Source: Saccharina japonica
Lineage: Eukaryota; Sar; Phaeophyceae; Laminariales; Laminariaceae
Assembly: GCA_008828725.1 (NCBI GenBank)
Contig: MEHQ01000256.1
Location: forward strand, 138,612-202,611
Length of the DNA stretch: 64,000 nt
Direction of reading: 5' to 3'
Below are positions 12,090 through 23,185 of the stretch, piece after piece. Within the stretch, counting starts at the first letter, position 1. Every line of letters begins with the position of its first letter. The notes under the pieces were generated by a model. The model did not search any database, was not told the DNA's origin, and saw nothing but the letters and a program-made list of their open reading frames with translations. The translations under genes and the position numbers were made by a program.

Positions 12090-13660
12090 CCGTATAACAC
12101 GGAAGAAAGCAAACCCCCCTTAGCTAACATACCCCCCTCTATACATATTTTAGATATTTAATGGTTGGGTTGGCGTCGGTTGACAAGGACGCTGTAAAAC
12201 ACGCCTCTCACTGCGTGAGCTCGACAACCAGGGTACCGTTGGTGTTTTTTGTTTTGTTGGCGGTCACCTATACCGGCGGTCTTGTTAGATCATTTGGGCG
12301 GGGTTGATAAACTCATTTCCGCACAACGGGAATGGTCGTATAACGTAGTGTGTATATGGTACGGCATCCCGGAGGCAGATACGGAGTGATACCCATTGCT
12401 GTCTCTGGAGGTGGCCACACCAGAAATGAAATCAATTCAATGGAGGTTGTCGTCCATCAGCAAGTCCGCCTCACAGGCGGTTGTTAGCAGGTTGCAGCTC
12501 TCCCTCCATGCGACTCGCCCAATACCTCACGGCGCTTCGCGCTTGGTGCAAGCAATGTCTGCCTGGTTGGTTAAAACCCAACGTGCTCCGTCGCGGCATT
12601 GTATGGATGCGAGGGTCTACGGTCATACGACTACGGCCGTGCACGAGATAGGTACACCGCCCCCCCCCCCCGCATGAGCACACCGGGTGCTATATGTTTT
12701 ACTTCGTGTTTTTACCGTCACTTTATCACCGGGGGTACGTTAGATAACACACCCCCTACGTGTGTTTGCCTGAAAACAGTGCCAACCTCCACAATTATCA
12801 CACCACCTCGTAGATGGATATCATTCACAATTCACAATCAACCCGCACCGGTATAGACACCAGCATGGAGGCAACTTCTGCGCCCCCTCACAGTGGGCCG
12901 AACGAGTCTGCGGCTTCGACCCCACCTGTAGCTGGTGCTGTCGCGACTCGGGCGACGATCATGTCGTTTTTCTCTGACACCAGCGCGCCTACCGATACTG
13001 GTACTAACGTTATCACGTCTCCTACGTCCGCCGTGTGCCAAGCCCCGGCTACTGGTACCGGTACCGGTACGGCGAAGCACCTGCTGCACTTGCGGTGCGA
13101 CCCTCAAAATTTAATCAATGAGTACCTGTATGGTACCGGTACCGATAACCTCTTTGTGGTACAGTAGCAAGGCGGGTAGTTTTGCTGGTATTGCCGGGTT
13201 TGAAGTGTTTGCCGCACCATCACCGCCAATACGTAACAATAGAAAAACAATGTATATTTTAGACCGAGCTTGTCATGCGTTGGCACAACCCTTGCTAGCA
13301 TACCCCCTTCATTCTGGCCGGGGTCTGTTCACACTCACACCATAGCAATCATTGATATACCGTTATCACACCCTCTTATCACAACACGCCCCGAATCTGG
13401 TCGCGGTCTGGCAACTCTCCGTATCAACCAATAACGACGTTAGTACACCCCCTCGTTGTCACACCCTCTCGTTACGATACCCCCTAGCTGCAAGGCTATC
13501 GTGCATGGTGTCTATCACCGAGGATGAGCTACAGTAGATAGAACACCCCTCCACAACAGCACACCGGGTGAAAATATTTGGAAATGCCAAAATGATATCA
13601 CAGGGGTGTGCCTTTTTCCCTGTTTTAAGTGAGTTATAGACATGTACGTTTAGCGTTTTG
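12090..13660. other. Unit-I-specific insertion of about 1.57 kb
   Basis: The flanks join in units II and III without this segment: 'tgtattgatcg' at about 41580 and 'tgtattaatcaag' at about 63535 correspond to 'gttatcaagaaatag' at 13672. The inserted DNA is rich in short 'acaccccct'-like strings and carries 'agcacaccgggtg' twice (about 12676 and 13558). A C-run is at 12660-12672. Repeated GGTACC-type strings occur at 13052-13070 and 13132-13148. No clear terminal repeat was found. It contains one Ser/Thr-rich frame, listed separately. Confidence 0.55.
12814..13167 (+). CDS. Doubtful Ser/Thr/Pro/Ala-rich ORF
   Basis: 117 residues, start at 12814 or possibly the later ATG at 12865. The middle is low complexity, rich in Thr, Ser, Pro, Ala and Gly ('GTGTGT' near the end). 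The last 30 residues ('HLLHLRCDPQNLINEYLYGT') look less biased and could be a real exon end. No family is recognised. It lies inside the unit-I-specific insertion, so it has no paralogue in the window to test conservation. It may be part of a mobile element gene or a chance frame; the evidence is only its composition and length. Confidence 0.2.
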   Translation: MDIIHNSQSTRTGIDTSMEATSAPPHSGPNESAASTPPVAGAVATRATIMSFFSDTSAPTDTGTNVITSPTSAVCQAPATGTGTGTAKHLLHLRCDPQNLINEYLYGTGTDNLFVVQ

Positions 13661-14171
13661 AGATTCGCATTAGTTATCAAGAAATAGTTAATTTTCTCCT
13701 GGGAATTGATTCTGCGGCGATGGCCGACTCGGCGCTACGAGCGCAAGAGTAGGGTAATTCGAACGCTAGTGTCAAGTACCTCTTCGGGTATGCATCAAAT
13801 CGGCGCAATACTATTGAGCAGGAGAGATTTTATTACATAACCCAAAAACCAGCAGTTAAAACTGAATCCACCGTACTCCACTATGGGTCTGCACGTTTTG
13901 AAGCTCATCTCGTCTTACCACTGAATCCAACCTCGTGAAGGGTATACTGCATCGGCCGTCGGTGGTGAGGGCACCCTTGCGGATGATGTGGTGTGCCGTG
14001 TTCGCTTTTTACAGTTGTGATTTGAAGCCTCTAATTAACGTCACCGGGGGCCGGTCCCACGTGTCGTGCAGGCCCGCCACTGCCGTAACCACGGGACCGG
14101 CAGTGACTCCACTCATCCCGTCACAAGCGTTGAGGCATGTAAGAGACCTGACGCTAGAGTATATACTCAGC

Positions 14172-14308
14172 GTTCCTGTAGTGCGGATGGAAACTTGTGT
14201 TCCTAGCTGTCCACCGGGCGTCTCCGCGCTGCTGCCGTCGCGAGTGCTGATGCGAGGTCGAGAGAGACTACGCCGGCTATGTGCATGGGGGCTAAACTCC
14301 AGAGGATA
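14172..14308. other. Unusually conserved block, type unknown
   Basis: About 131 bp match 42108-42241 of unit II with about ten differences (roughly 92%), against visibly lower identity on either side. A plus-strand frame spans it (13935-14309), but the differences fall mostly at amino-acid-changing positions, and the partial third copy (63870-64000) has an early stop. Protein conservation is therefore not the cause. It could be a regulatory element, an RNA, or a gene-conversion tract. Confidence 0.4.
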
Positions 14309-14787
14309 ATGGAAACAAAGTAGGCGTATTCTCGGTCGGCATCGCCATTGTAGAGGCTTGCGTGGGAGGCTAGGTGGTCGGTTTGTGGATAAATTTAAAA
14401 CGCCCGGAGAGCACATGCCACCCGCGCTTCATCGAGAACTGCCATCCATGAAATTTCAAAATTCATGCTTGAGACAGACATGACAGAGTACGAGTACTGC
14501 TGTACGTAATTATACGTGTGAACCGTGATTTGGAGCAGCACGTGTGATACGTGAAGGAGCAGCGATATAGAAGCTATACATTTGTTGTCAACGTTGCCGC
14601 GTAGCTACGCGTGGTATGTGCAGCAGAATCTGTGGTCGCAACTCTTTCTTGGGGCTACGCTGTGCATCGTAATACATACCGTTGAGGGTTTAAACGTGAA
14701 CGATGGTCGTTTGCCAACGGGATATTAGCACGTTTTTATGTATTTTATTTTTAGTTGTCTCCTGTGGAATAGGAGTGTAGATGCACC

Positions 14788-14865
14788 AGCAGCAGCGGCA
14801 GAATACGTACGTCTAATATGCATCACAAGCAGCAGCGGCAGAATACGTACGTCTAATATGCATCA
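14788..14865. repeat. Tandem repeat, 40-bp period, two copies
   Basis: Two near-identical 38-40 bp copies each run from 'agcagcagcggcagaatacg' to 'atgcatca'. Unit II has only a single diverged copy at about 42735, so this is a recent local duplication. Confidence 0.8.
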
Positions 14866-15520
14866 AACATATGTATGTATCAGTACTCTAAGGCCCTTGA
14901 AAAAACAATATACTGCCTCAAATCTGTCAGTTTGTAACCTCTAGCCTTGATCAATGAGTCAATGAGGGGCGCAGAATTATCGAGGAAGCTGATAAAAACT
15001 GATGCTCATACTTGTTTGTGACGAAACTGCCTCGTTCTGGATAACATGGGATCCTGATATCGTGCCGTTGGTCGAAAGGGGTCCCATTTCTAAACCTCGA
15101 AACATATTGAGTAGGAACGGCTGATCACGGGACCCAAGAACATGCACCAAACGAAATATTTCAGATCGCGTGTGAGTTCCTCTGGAAGCCATCCACGGAA
15201 GCTTTCGCGACTTCCATGAAACTTCCAGTTGCAACAAAAAACAAAACAGATATCAGACCCGGGGTACCTGTACATATCAGCGATATAAAATAGGTGTCGT
15301 TCGATTACAGAATGCATAGCACCGACGGTCGGTACGCACCCCTTGCTTACAGGTACTGCGTTGCAACTTGTCATTTTTATTACTTGCTCGTTGTCTTCCA
15401 TAGAGGATCTTGTTTTTAGATTTAAAATCTGGCTGGGTGATCTAGGGAAATAGCGCCGTTTTGATAGAAAATACGTGTTGTGAGATCCTCGTGATCCTGA
15501 TCACGGTTACCGTATCATGC

Positions 15521-15552
15521 TCATGATCATCATCATCATCATCACCATCATC
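15521..15552. repeat. (ATC)n microsatellite
   Basis: Run of 'atc' triplets with one 'acc' interruption. Related but non-expanded sequence is at about 295-330 and 43440-43480. Confidence 0.8.
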
Positions 15553-17657
15553 AGAAAGGCGCAAACGTTAAACAGCCGACTAGGCAATGTGGCTGGGTTG
15601 AAGAAGGGGTATTATCACGTAAACATTTCCCCTCTCCATTGGCTTAAGACTGCACGCTTCGATATACAACACGGCGATTCCAGCGCAACCCTGTGGGCAA
15701 GTTGTTGGACAACACACTAAAACATCCACAAAAAAGACAGAACTACCGTACGCACCTGGTACTAGGAATAGTCCGTGCCAGTCCGTGCGCGACGCACTGT
15801 GAGAGTTAGCTCTAACAGCGCTCAGCAGGCGCTATCTGCGTTTGGGCACGCTTTCGCACTATACCATACCAGATGACGTTCGCATCTATACTTCGTGTGT
15901 ACGAGGTGGATTCGGCATCGGTTCTGTTGAGGCGCAGTTTTCTATCGCTGTGCAGAATATCGCGATAATAAATCACACCCCACGTGTTCGAGCGTTATAC
16001 AGCTGTTCAGATGCTATGTCGGAGGTTCCACAGCAACCAAGTGAGATGTTGGTATATTTGGCTGGTGTATCGCCGTTTTGACAAAAGCTCGCTTGTGCAG
16101 AATATGGCACCGGTTCGACTGCCGCGTTTGTTTATTCTCTATGCTTATCCGCAAGTGAGGTGGGGTTATTAGCTCTAAATGTGCTACTTGTTTGTGACAA
16201 GTAGGTGCCATCTGTGGTGTGAGTCAATGTCTACCATTGATGGCACCATATTCCGTGGTGGATCACGCAAAGCGACATATACGCGATTTGTCCAGCAGGG
16301 TCGTAATACCTCCGGGTGTCCACGGCTGCAACTCGACATCCGTGACGACGGCTTCCGTGGAACGCGACAGGCAGACTACAGAAAGACGTAGCAATGTATT
16401 ACTACCAGAGGAGTAGGTACGCTCGAACACTGCCATATGCTCTATTTTGGGGTTACTCACCGGATAGACACCGCCGAGTTGGAGGTACGAATGATCTCTT
16501 TGAGACGAAAAAAACGAGACCCCGCCCCACTAGTGTTATGACCGCTCTTGAAAACTCTTTGTCCTGCCGCTGCTGCTTCGTTATGGCTGATCTCCACGAC
16601 CCCCTACGCTCCTGTCAAAAGTGGGTGCAGCAGTGATGTGTGCGCTTGATCATACAAAAACGCCTGACCTACAATGCAAAACTTTGTCTACGTGTGCATA
16701 CTTGTTTGACACTCTACCAGCTGTACCTACAGCAACTAGCGCATGTTGTTTGCAGTTATGTTCGTGTCCCTCTTGTCTGGCAAGTAGTAATAACACCTTC
16801 CTCAGTGCAGCTATCGTTGGGTTTTACGTTATTGATCGTCAGAGGTGAGGACGCCCTTGCCAAAAAGGACCTCCTCCAGGTCCATGTCTAGATGGAATCC
16901 ATCAAACATCCTTGCGCCCAGCCTTCGTCTCTTCGTCGCGGTTTGCGTTGTTTGTGACCTCAGCGAGGCACTTGGTACATGCACGTACGTGCGCAGTAAA
17001 ACTAAACTCCGGTATACTACTTTATACATGACTGTGAAACACCAGGGTCGCGGTACACTGCTTCTGCTGCTGTACAGCAGCAGGCAACGACGATGCCGAG
17101 AGGGGAGGTAGAAAACTCTACGTACAACAATCTGGTTGGTGTGTCGCTGTGCAGAAAACAGATGGTTCGTCCGGAGTAGGGCACCGATTCCCCTGCTATA
17201 CGGGTTACCATATCGCTATAGTCTAGGCGGGGGAGGTGTGCTGCAACCTTTGTACTTGCTTCGTACTCGTACACGTTTGTGATCAGTAGTTACCCGGTGG
17301 TTCTGTGGTTTAGGTAATGTTTTACATTTTTACTAATCATGGAACCATTACTCCTGGTGCAACACTCACAAATTATCGGAAAAACAAGGGTTACGACGGG
17401 GGTTGCGGTATGGGGTTATTTCCCGCAAACTCGCAACCTCCGCACGAGACTGCTGCAAGAGAAGCATTTTCCTCAGAAAATTATGTGAAAGGCTATGACT
17501 GACGCAGGCTCAGGGCACTCTTACCTGCTCGAGTTGCAGGCACAAGTGCTCAACCTGAGACACAAAATAACGGCACCGCTGCGTTTGGGCTGTTGCTTTA
17601 GCCGTCTTATCCTGCCGCCTCTTTTTTACTGGCTGGTCTTCACGGACACAAGGTGCA

Positions 17658-18352
17658 CACCTGTGTTGCAGTGCCCACAAAAAAAACACGATTTTATAAA
17701 TTTTCTTGACAAAGAGATACTGGAACCACGTCTACCCCAGTTGTTTTTCCTGTAGGACTTTTCGTAATTTTGCCTAGCTCCGAACTTTCCCATTAATTAC
17801 AAAACTTGGCAAGGCAGATATAAGCTCCTTGGTACACTGCCGTCAGTGTGCCAAAGCTGCAGCAGATTCCGTGGCCTCCTTCGATGCGGAACTCGTCGTT
17901 TAAGTTTGAAAATGTGGTTCCAGTCGCTTGAATATGCGGTTTCTCGTGCTGTAGTCAAGAATTTTTTTCCTGCTGTTAAAACGAGCACGAGGAACTTTTC
18001 GAAAAAAAAATCTGCTGTAGAACGAGCACGAGCTCGTTCTACGGCGGGGAAAAAAAATACTTGGCTACAGTACTGGAATCCATAAATTCAAGCGCCTGGA
18101 ACCACATTTTCAATTTTCAGCGACGAGGTCCGCATCGAAGGAGGCCGCGAAAACTGCTGTCGCTTTGGCGCACTCACGGGAGTGCACCAAGGAGCTCATA
18201 TCTGCCCTGGCAAATATTGGATTAATGGGAAAGTTCGGAGCTAGAGCAGAACTACGGAATGTCCTACAGGAAAAACAAAATGGGCAGGTGTGGTTCCAGT
18301 GTCTCTGTGTCAAGAGTTTTTTTTTGGTTTTGTGGGCGCTGCAACACAGGTG
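17658..18352. mobile_element. Foldback element F1
   Basis: 695 bp made almost wholly of two inverted arms of about 340 bp (17658-18003 and 18010-18352) that are roughly three-quarters identical and meet at an AT-rich centre near 18006. Ends are CACCTGTGTTGCAGTGCCCA and its inverse. Frames inside are by-products of the inverted repeat and are not genes. Superfamily is unknown; no clear target duplication is seen. The site is empty in unit II (about 46380). Confidence 0.85.
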
Positions 18353-18364
18353 GTATGTGGTGTG

Positions 18365-19060
18365 CACCTGTGTTGCAGTGCCCACAAAAAAAACACGATT
18401 TCATAAATTTTCTTGACAAAGAGATACTGGAACCACGTCTACCCCAGTTGTTTTTCCTGTAGGACTTTTCGTAATTCTGCCTAGCTCCGAACTTTCCCAT
18501 TAATTACAAAACTTGGCAAGGCAGATATAAGCTCCTTGGTACACTGCCGTCAGTGTGCCAAAGCTGCAGCAGATTCCGTGGCCTCCTTCGATGCGGAACT
18601 CGTCGTTTAAGTTTGAAAATGTGGTTCCAGTCGCTTGAATATGCGGTTTCTCGTGCTGTAGTCAAGTATTTTTTTCCTGCTGTTAAAACGAGCACGAGGA
18701 ACTTTTCGAAAAAAAAAATCTGCTGTAGAACGAGCACGAGCTCGTTCTACGGCGGGGAAAAAAAATACTTGGCTACAGTACTGGAATCCATAAATTCAAG
18801 CGCCTGGAACCACATTTTCAATTTTCAGCGACGAGGTCCGCATCGAAGGAGGCCGCGAAAACTGCTGTCGCTTTGGCGCACTCACGGGAGTGCACCAAGG
18901 AGCTCATATCTGCCCTGGCAAATATTGGATTAATGGGAAAGTTCGGAGCTAGAGCAGAACTACGGAATGTCCTACAGGAAAAAAAAACGGGACAGGTGTG
19001 GTTCCAGTGTCTCTGTGTCAAGAGTTTTTTTTTGGTTTTGTGGGCACTGCAACACAGGTG
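18365..19060. mobile_element. Foldback element F2
   Basis: 696 bp, nearly identical to F1 and in the same orientation, separated from it by 12 bp ('gtatgtggtgtg'). The near identity means F2 and F1 are much younger than the units themselves. They are either two insertions of the same element or a local tandem duplication. Confidence 0.85.
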
Positions 19061-19524
19061 GTCCTCAGAGCATCGCCGGACAAAGCAAAAATTAAACCCG
19101 TACCCCATACACATAACGCTTCCCAGTACGATGGAACGCCCTTGAATATGCCCGCGGGGGCGACAGTCAGCTGTCTGTTTTGTGTTGACAGTCTCTACCC
19201 CCTGCCCTCCTTCCGGTCGGTGGCTTCTGCAGGTGTTGTTCGCCTTCTGATCGCATCGTTCTTTATTTCCGGTGGGGCTTCTTTATCAGGTGAGTCGCGT
19301 GTGCAATGCTATCTGTGAGAGCAGCCGGCGGCCACGTCCACACCTTGATATTTTTGTGTATATACGAGCATTGTTGATTGATCGGGTCCGCAAGAGCGGC
19401 AGGGTCCTCGTTTACGTACGCGATGGGGTGCGTGGCCGATAACGCACCCCAGCATGGGTACATGTACCCGAACAAAGCCCCTTGGCAGTCTATACGTGGT
19501 ATACCTGGTACGCGTACCAGGTAT
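19061..19524. other. Spacer between foldback elements, with a perfect palindrome
   Basis: No gene is seen. Close to its right end are two perfect palindromes: 14 bp at 19456-19469 (GGGTACATGTACCC) and 24 bp at 19501-19524, the latter ending exactly where element F3 begins. The segment has no counterpart in unit II. Confidence 0.5.
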
Positions 19525-20440
19525 CACCTGTGTTGCAGTGCCCACGAAAATAAATCGTTTTTTGGCCTTTTTCCTGCCAAAAATTCGATCCCTGAAAGCA
19601 CCACCGCACCGCCGCTCTATTTTTTTGTACGATATCCCGCAATTCTGGTCTAACTCCAGCCTGACAGCTAATCCGGAAGTGTGCCACCCTGCGATGGGCT
19701 TTTTGGTGCTCTCACTACAGCGTGGCCAAACGGCAGCAGCACCGCGACAAAGTCGCTGAAGTCTGAAAGTGTGGGTCCAGACCATTGGATTTGTTATCTC
19801 TGATACTGTGGCCAAGTTTTTTTTTGGAGCAGCAGCCATGGTGAGCAGGACTCACGTACGTACGAATACAAAAAAAAACGTATCAACGCTCGTAATTTTT
19901 TTCTGTCTCGACTCTAAAACACAGTTTTTTTTTCAGTCGACATTGCTTTGTTTTTGCAGGTACGCCTCAAGCCGATTGCGGCCTCGATGATATAAATCAA
20001 ATGTGCGCCACTCTGGTATACTTTCCCTGTCTATACACACAAGCACACGTTCAATCTTGGGCGATTTCGTTAAGGGTTACCACCGCGACAGTGCCCGTGA
20101 AAATTGCCTAAACTGGCGGCGCGACTGCCGGAGCTTACGTAGCGGCTGTGCAAGGATAAAATTGCGTGGCCGCGGTGCATCAAATTTATCCAATTCTAGC
20201 ACGACAAAGGCCAAACCAACTACAGCACAGGCTATATCGTGACTTGGTTGAGCTCGTCCGGGCGTGGTGTGTCATTGGGAGGCTTCAGTGGGGAGCACGG
20301 CGCCAGTGAACGAGCGCAGACTGCTGCATGTCCCAAAGCGATTGTGAGGGGCTGGTTTTTTTATAATCCCGGTTTCAATAATAATTGACGTTATTGGCTG
20401 GAACCCCCTTGTCGGTTTTGTGAGCACTGCAACACAGGTG
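19525..20440. mobile_element. Foldback element F3, diverged relative of F1/F2
   Basis: 916 bp bounded by the same ends (CACCTGTGTTGCAGTGCCCA at left, the inverse with one change at right). The left arm also keeps diverged F1/F2 internal sequence around 'gtcgctgaagtctgaaagtgtgggtccag' (about 19751-19780). The two arms no longer match each other beyond the ends. Runs of T occur at about 19818-19826 and 19925-19933. No coding capacity is seen. Confidence 0.65.
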
Positions 20441-20975
20441 GCATGGTGTAGCAATTGCGGTGTGTGCGCTCGAACTTGCGGCCCTCATACAAAAACGCCT
20501 TACCATACAATGCAAACCTGTTCATTTGCCTTGGCGTTGGCTCTGAGACGTGGCCCTCGGTCTGACAGAACGTCTACAACACACCGCAACTACAGCAGTA
20601 GTACCTGGTGCTTGCAGTTGTTTTATGCCCCTCTCCTTTGGCAAGCCAGCGGAAGACGTTTGTCAGCGCAGCTATAATTTGTGGTCTACGCTTCTGATCG
20701 CCAGAGGAAAGCAGGTGAGATTGCCCCTCGCTACAGCAGTCAACCCTCGCGGTCTTACTCTACAGCCGTACGTTGAATTCATCACACGTTCTTGTATCTC
20801 TCTCCACGAACACAAAATTTAAAGTTGTATTTCATAGAAGAGCTTATGCAGCATGAGGTGTTGAATACCCTCTATACATCGTTTTGAACTACACCCACGG
20901 TTCAGATACACACTACTGCTGTTGTTCCGTACGAGTACTTGGAGTATGTTTGGACGCATGTTTTGGAGTGTGGTA
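20441..20975. other. Shared stretch containing an internal duplicated module
   Basis: This aligns with about 46530-46775 and, past the Mutator-like insertion, 47842-48080 of unit II. The module 20611-20728 is a diverged copy of 16748-16855 in the same unit; both end in a GTGAG string resembling a 5' splice site. Counterparts in unit II are about 44870-44990 and 46645-46770. A multi-exon gene cannot be excluded but is not supported. Confidence 0.4.
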
Positions 20976-21469
20976 TTAATAGACACTTATGATAACTTGT
21001 GTCTCTACAAGGGGTTTGCGGCTGACGCCGCCCGATCAACGAATCGAACCCAAGACCTTGACAGCGATGATATATAAGTAGCGACAACAATGGCTGGAAT
21101 CTGATGACGCCAAACGAGAAAAGAGCATGTGGACGCTTGTCATTGAGACGATAGTTTCTCGGTGCGGTTGTAAAACACAAAAACCGCGAACAAACTTGAA
21201 CTCATGGCCCCTCTCCGCAACATATCGCCATAAAACTTCGCACACCAGTATATACCTCCGCTCTAAAACCCCTTGAAATGACAACATGCCTCTAAGAATA
21301 CGCGCCCTACGAAGTCAACGCACGTCAGGCACTCTGTTTTGAAGAAAAAACAAAGAAGAAAACAAAGCCCACGATTCTCAACGCAGATTGAACACAATAC
21401 TGCCCACGAAGCCAACACTGCCCGGAGTCCACAACGACTCAACAATAACTATCTCGTGCTAAAAAATAG

Positions 21470-21801
21470 AGTCGCCTTTACCGCAATTCTGGATTATTAT
21501 ATAGGATACAGTATAGAAATCGGGGACTTGGTTGTGGCCCGCGTGTGGTTCCAGTGTTATGAGACCGAATATTTAGAAAAACGCCGAAAACACTACTACT
21601 TTAGACCCTAACCCTAACCCTAACCCTAACCCCAACCCCGTCCCCGCCCCGACCCTTATATGAGCTTTGTCTCGAAAAAATCAGGCCTTTTTTTTCTTTT
21701 TGAAAAATTGGTCGACCACACTAGAAGGTATATAATAAAATATTCCCCGATTTCCATACTTTATCCTAGATAATAATTCAGTGGTGCGGTAAAGGCTACT
21801 G
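21470..21801. mobile_element. Short inverted-repeat element enclosing telomere-like DNA
   Basis: Arms of about 60 bp (21470-21530 and 21737-21801) are inverted copies of each other. They share 'gcctttaccgca', 'attattat..aggata.agtat.gaaatcgggga' and similar strings at roughly 80% identity. The interior carries a CCCTAA-type tract (21605-21640). It looks like a MITE or foldback. Its family differs from that at 48958-49251, which has the same arrangement. Confidence 0.6.
21605..21640. repeat. Interstitial telomere-like tract (CCCTAA)n
   Basis: About four CCCTAA units followed by C-rich degenerate units (CCCCAA, then 'ccccgtccccgccccgaccc'). TTAGGG-type telomeres are known in many algae. It lies between the arms of the inverted-repeat element. 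Confidence 0.85.
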
Positions 21802-22254
21802 AAAAAATACCTAATGTGAAGTACGTACTACTGCTTGAAGTAAATAATACACAGCGGCGCAATAATACCGTACCTGGTAGTATTTACAGTAGTAGCGCAC
21901 CCCTGGCCTGCTACCTGGCGCAGTATCTGACATACACTGTCTGAGGGCTAAATAACTGATGAGAACAACCAACAAACCAAGCACCCACTTTACCTCGAAA
22001 TACAACAACAATGCTGATCGCAATTTAATAATAGTGCAATTGGCATATATACTTCGAGGTATGTATATACTACGTATATGGTGGGACATTGTGCGTTGTC
22101 TACACTTCTACACCAATGAATAAATATGATTCAGCTGCTATAAATATTGATAATATACTAATCATAGCATAAAGCCACAATCATAGTAGCAGTACAGCCA
22201 TCAGTGATGAAGAACGAGGTACCACGTATAATATGTATTCAAAAACAACAGTGT

Positions 22255-22510
22255 CAAAGACTTTTTCTCGCAAAAAAATATGTTGACTATATACGTAGTA
22301 GCAGAAAGCGCGAGAAGAGCGTGAGTTAGCAACATTCGATGAAGACCGACGAGCGTTGGGATTGCTGGACCCTCCGCGCGATAAAAATCAAGGCGCGAGC
22401 CGTAGTGGGGAGGGAGGGAGAGGAGCCTACTTTGTGACCCCGGATCTGTGTTACCACTATGATTATGGAGGGAGAGGGACAGAAGTACAAAGATAATAAA
22501 TGGGATGATA
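22255..22510 (+). mobile_element. SINE copy 3 (body)
   Basis: The plus strand matches the body of the SINE at 56760-57112 read in reverse: 'gcgataaaaatcaaggcgcg', then 'gaggagcctactttgtg', 'gagggagaggg' and 'acaaagataataaatggga' occur in the same order. The tRNA-related head expected upstream of 22255 is not recognisable, so this copy is 5'-truncated or strongly decayed. It lies inside the unit-I-specific insertion. Confidence 0.6.
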
Positions 22511-23029
22511 CGGCTCACATATTCACATGGCTACAAATAGTAGAACCCCTCTATCACGTAAACTCGTCGGAACACTATAGTATACCTGGTACGTTTATTT
22601 CAGACTGTTTAATTGTAATTTTAATTTAATTTAATTTTTCCTTCCCCCACAAATAGACACACACTTCCTGAATTCTACAGCCTCAGATTGTGTCCCCCTC
22701 ATACGGGATGTACATCCTACATGAGGACATATAAAATCCGTAAGTACGCGCGATCGAAGTATTACACTCAGCTAGCAAACATGAGTTTCGACGAAATCCT
22801 CGAGCTCACAGCTGTTGTTTTTTTAATTTTTTAATATTCAACAAAGACCGCTACGATGCACGACGGAGACTTGCGCAAAGGTGACTGCATTAGAGTATAG
22901 ATACGTGGACGTATGAATCGGCGATACGTGGGTAATTGATAGCGAAATTTCTATACATTAATAGTTATATCATATGTGATGATGGTAAAAAAGGCTATTC
23001 GCAAAGGGGCGCGACTCTACGAAGGTAGG

Positions 23030-23120
23030 AGATGAACGGAGCTAATGGTGGCACCGTATTCGACGGCGATAGATGAACCGGAGCTAATGGTGGCATCGTA
23101 TTCGACGTCAAGATGAACCA
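23030..23120. repeat. Tandem repeat, 41-bp period, about 2.2 copies
   Basis: Copies start at 23030, 23071 and (partial) 23111, with the shared core 'gagctaatggtggca' and 'cgtattcgacg'. It lies near the right edge of the unit-I-specific insertion. Confidence 0.75.
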
Positions 23121-23185
23121 GTGAGCAGAACGGCGAACGGCTTATCGCTAACGTTATTTTCAACTGATAAGATAACTATGTCAGT

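Larger units (their letters stand above)
13661..17657. other. Gene-free stretch shared with unit II
   Basis: Alignable landmarks are 13700-14450 with 41600-42500, 14450-15720 with 42400-43660, 15730-16620 with 43680-44660, and 16620-17560 with 44660-46390. The best conserved part, 14172-14308, is listed separately. On the minus strand near 16755 a short 'NCKQHA' string resembles an EsV-1-7 third-Cys/His motif and recurs at about 44880, but no full repeat is present. No gene could be supported. Confidence 0.55.
20976..23185. other. Unit-I-specific insertion of about 2.2 kb
   Basis: Unit II runs straight from 'gtttcggagtgtggtactcgtag' (48084) to 'ctggtgtacacgttgaaac' (48147), whereas unit I has these flanks at about 20960 and 23195 with 2.2 kb between. 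Contents: an inverted-repeat element with telomere-like DNA, a SINE, and a 41-bp tandem repeat, each listed. A minus-strand B-box-like string lies near 21048, but no tRNA fold could be drawn. No outer terminal repeats for the whole insertion were found. Confidence 0.55.

Noticed and set aside
13935-14309. 124-aa ORF similar to 41922-42287 in unit II
   Set aside because: Differences are mostly amino-acid-changing, and the unit III copy has an early stop. Kept only as a conserved block.
17846-19145. Several 80-126 aa frames, present twice
   Set aside because: They lie within the inverted arms of foldback elements F1 and F2; both strands give similar frames because the element is palindromic.
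19309-19839. 176-aa minus-strand ORF
   Set aside because: It straddles the spacer and the left arm of foldback F3, has no family match, and lies in DNA missing from unit II.
21034-21062. B-box-like 'gggttcgattcg' on the minus strand
   Set aside because: No matching A-box or cloverleaf could be drawn.
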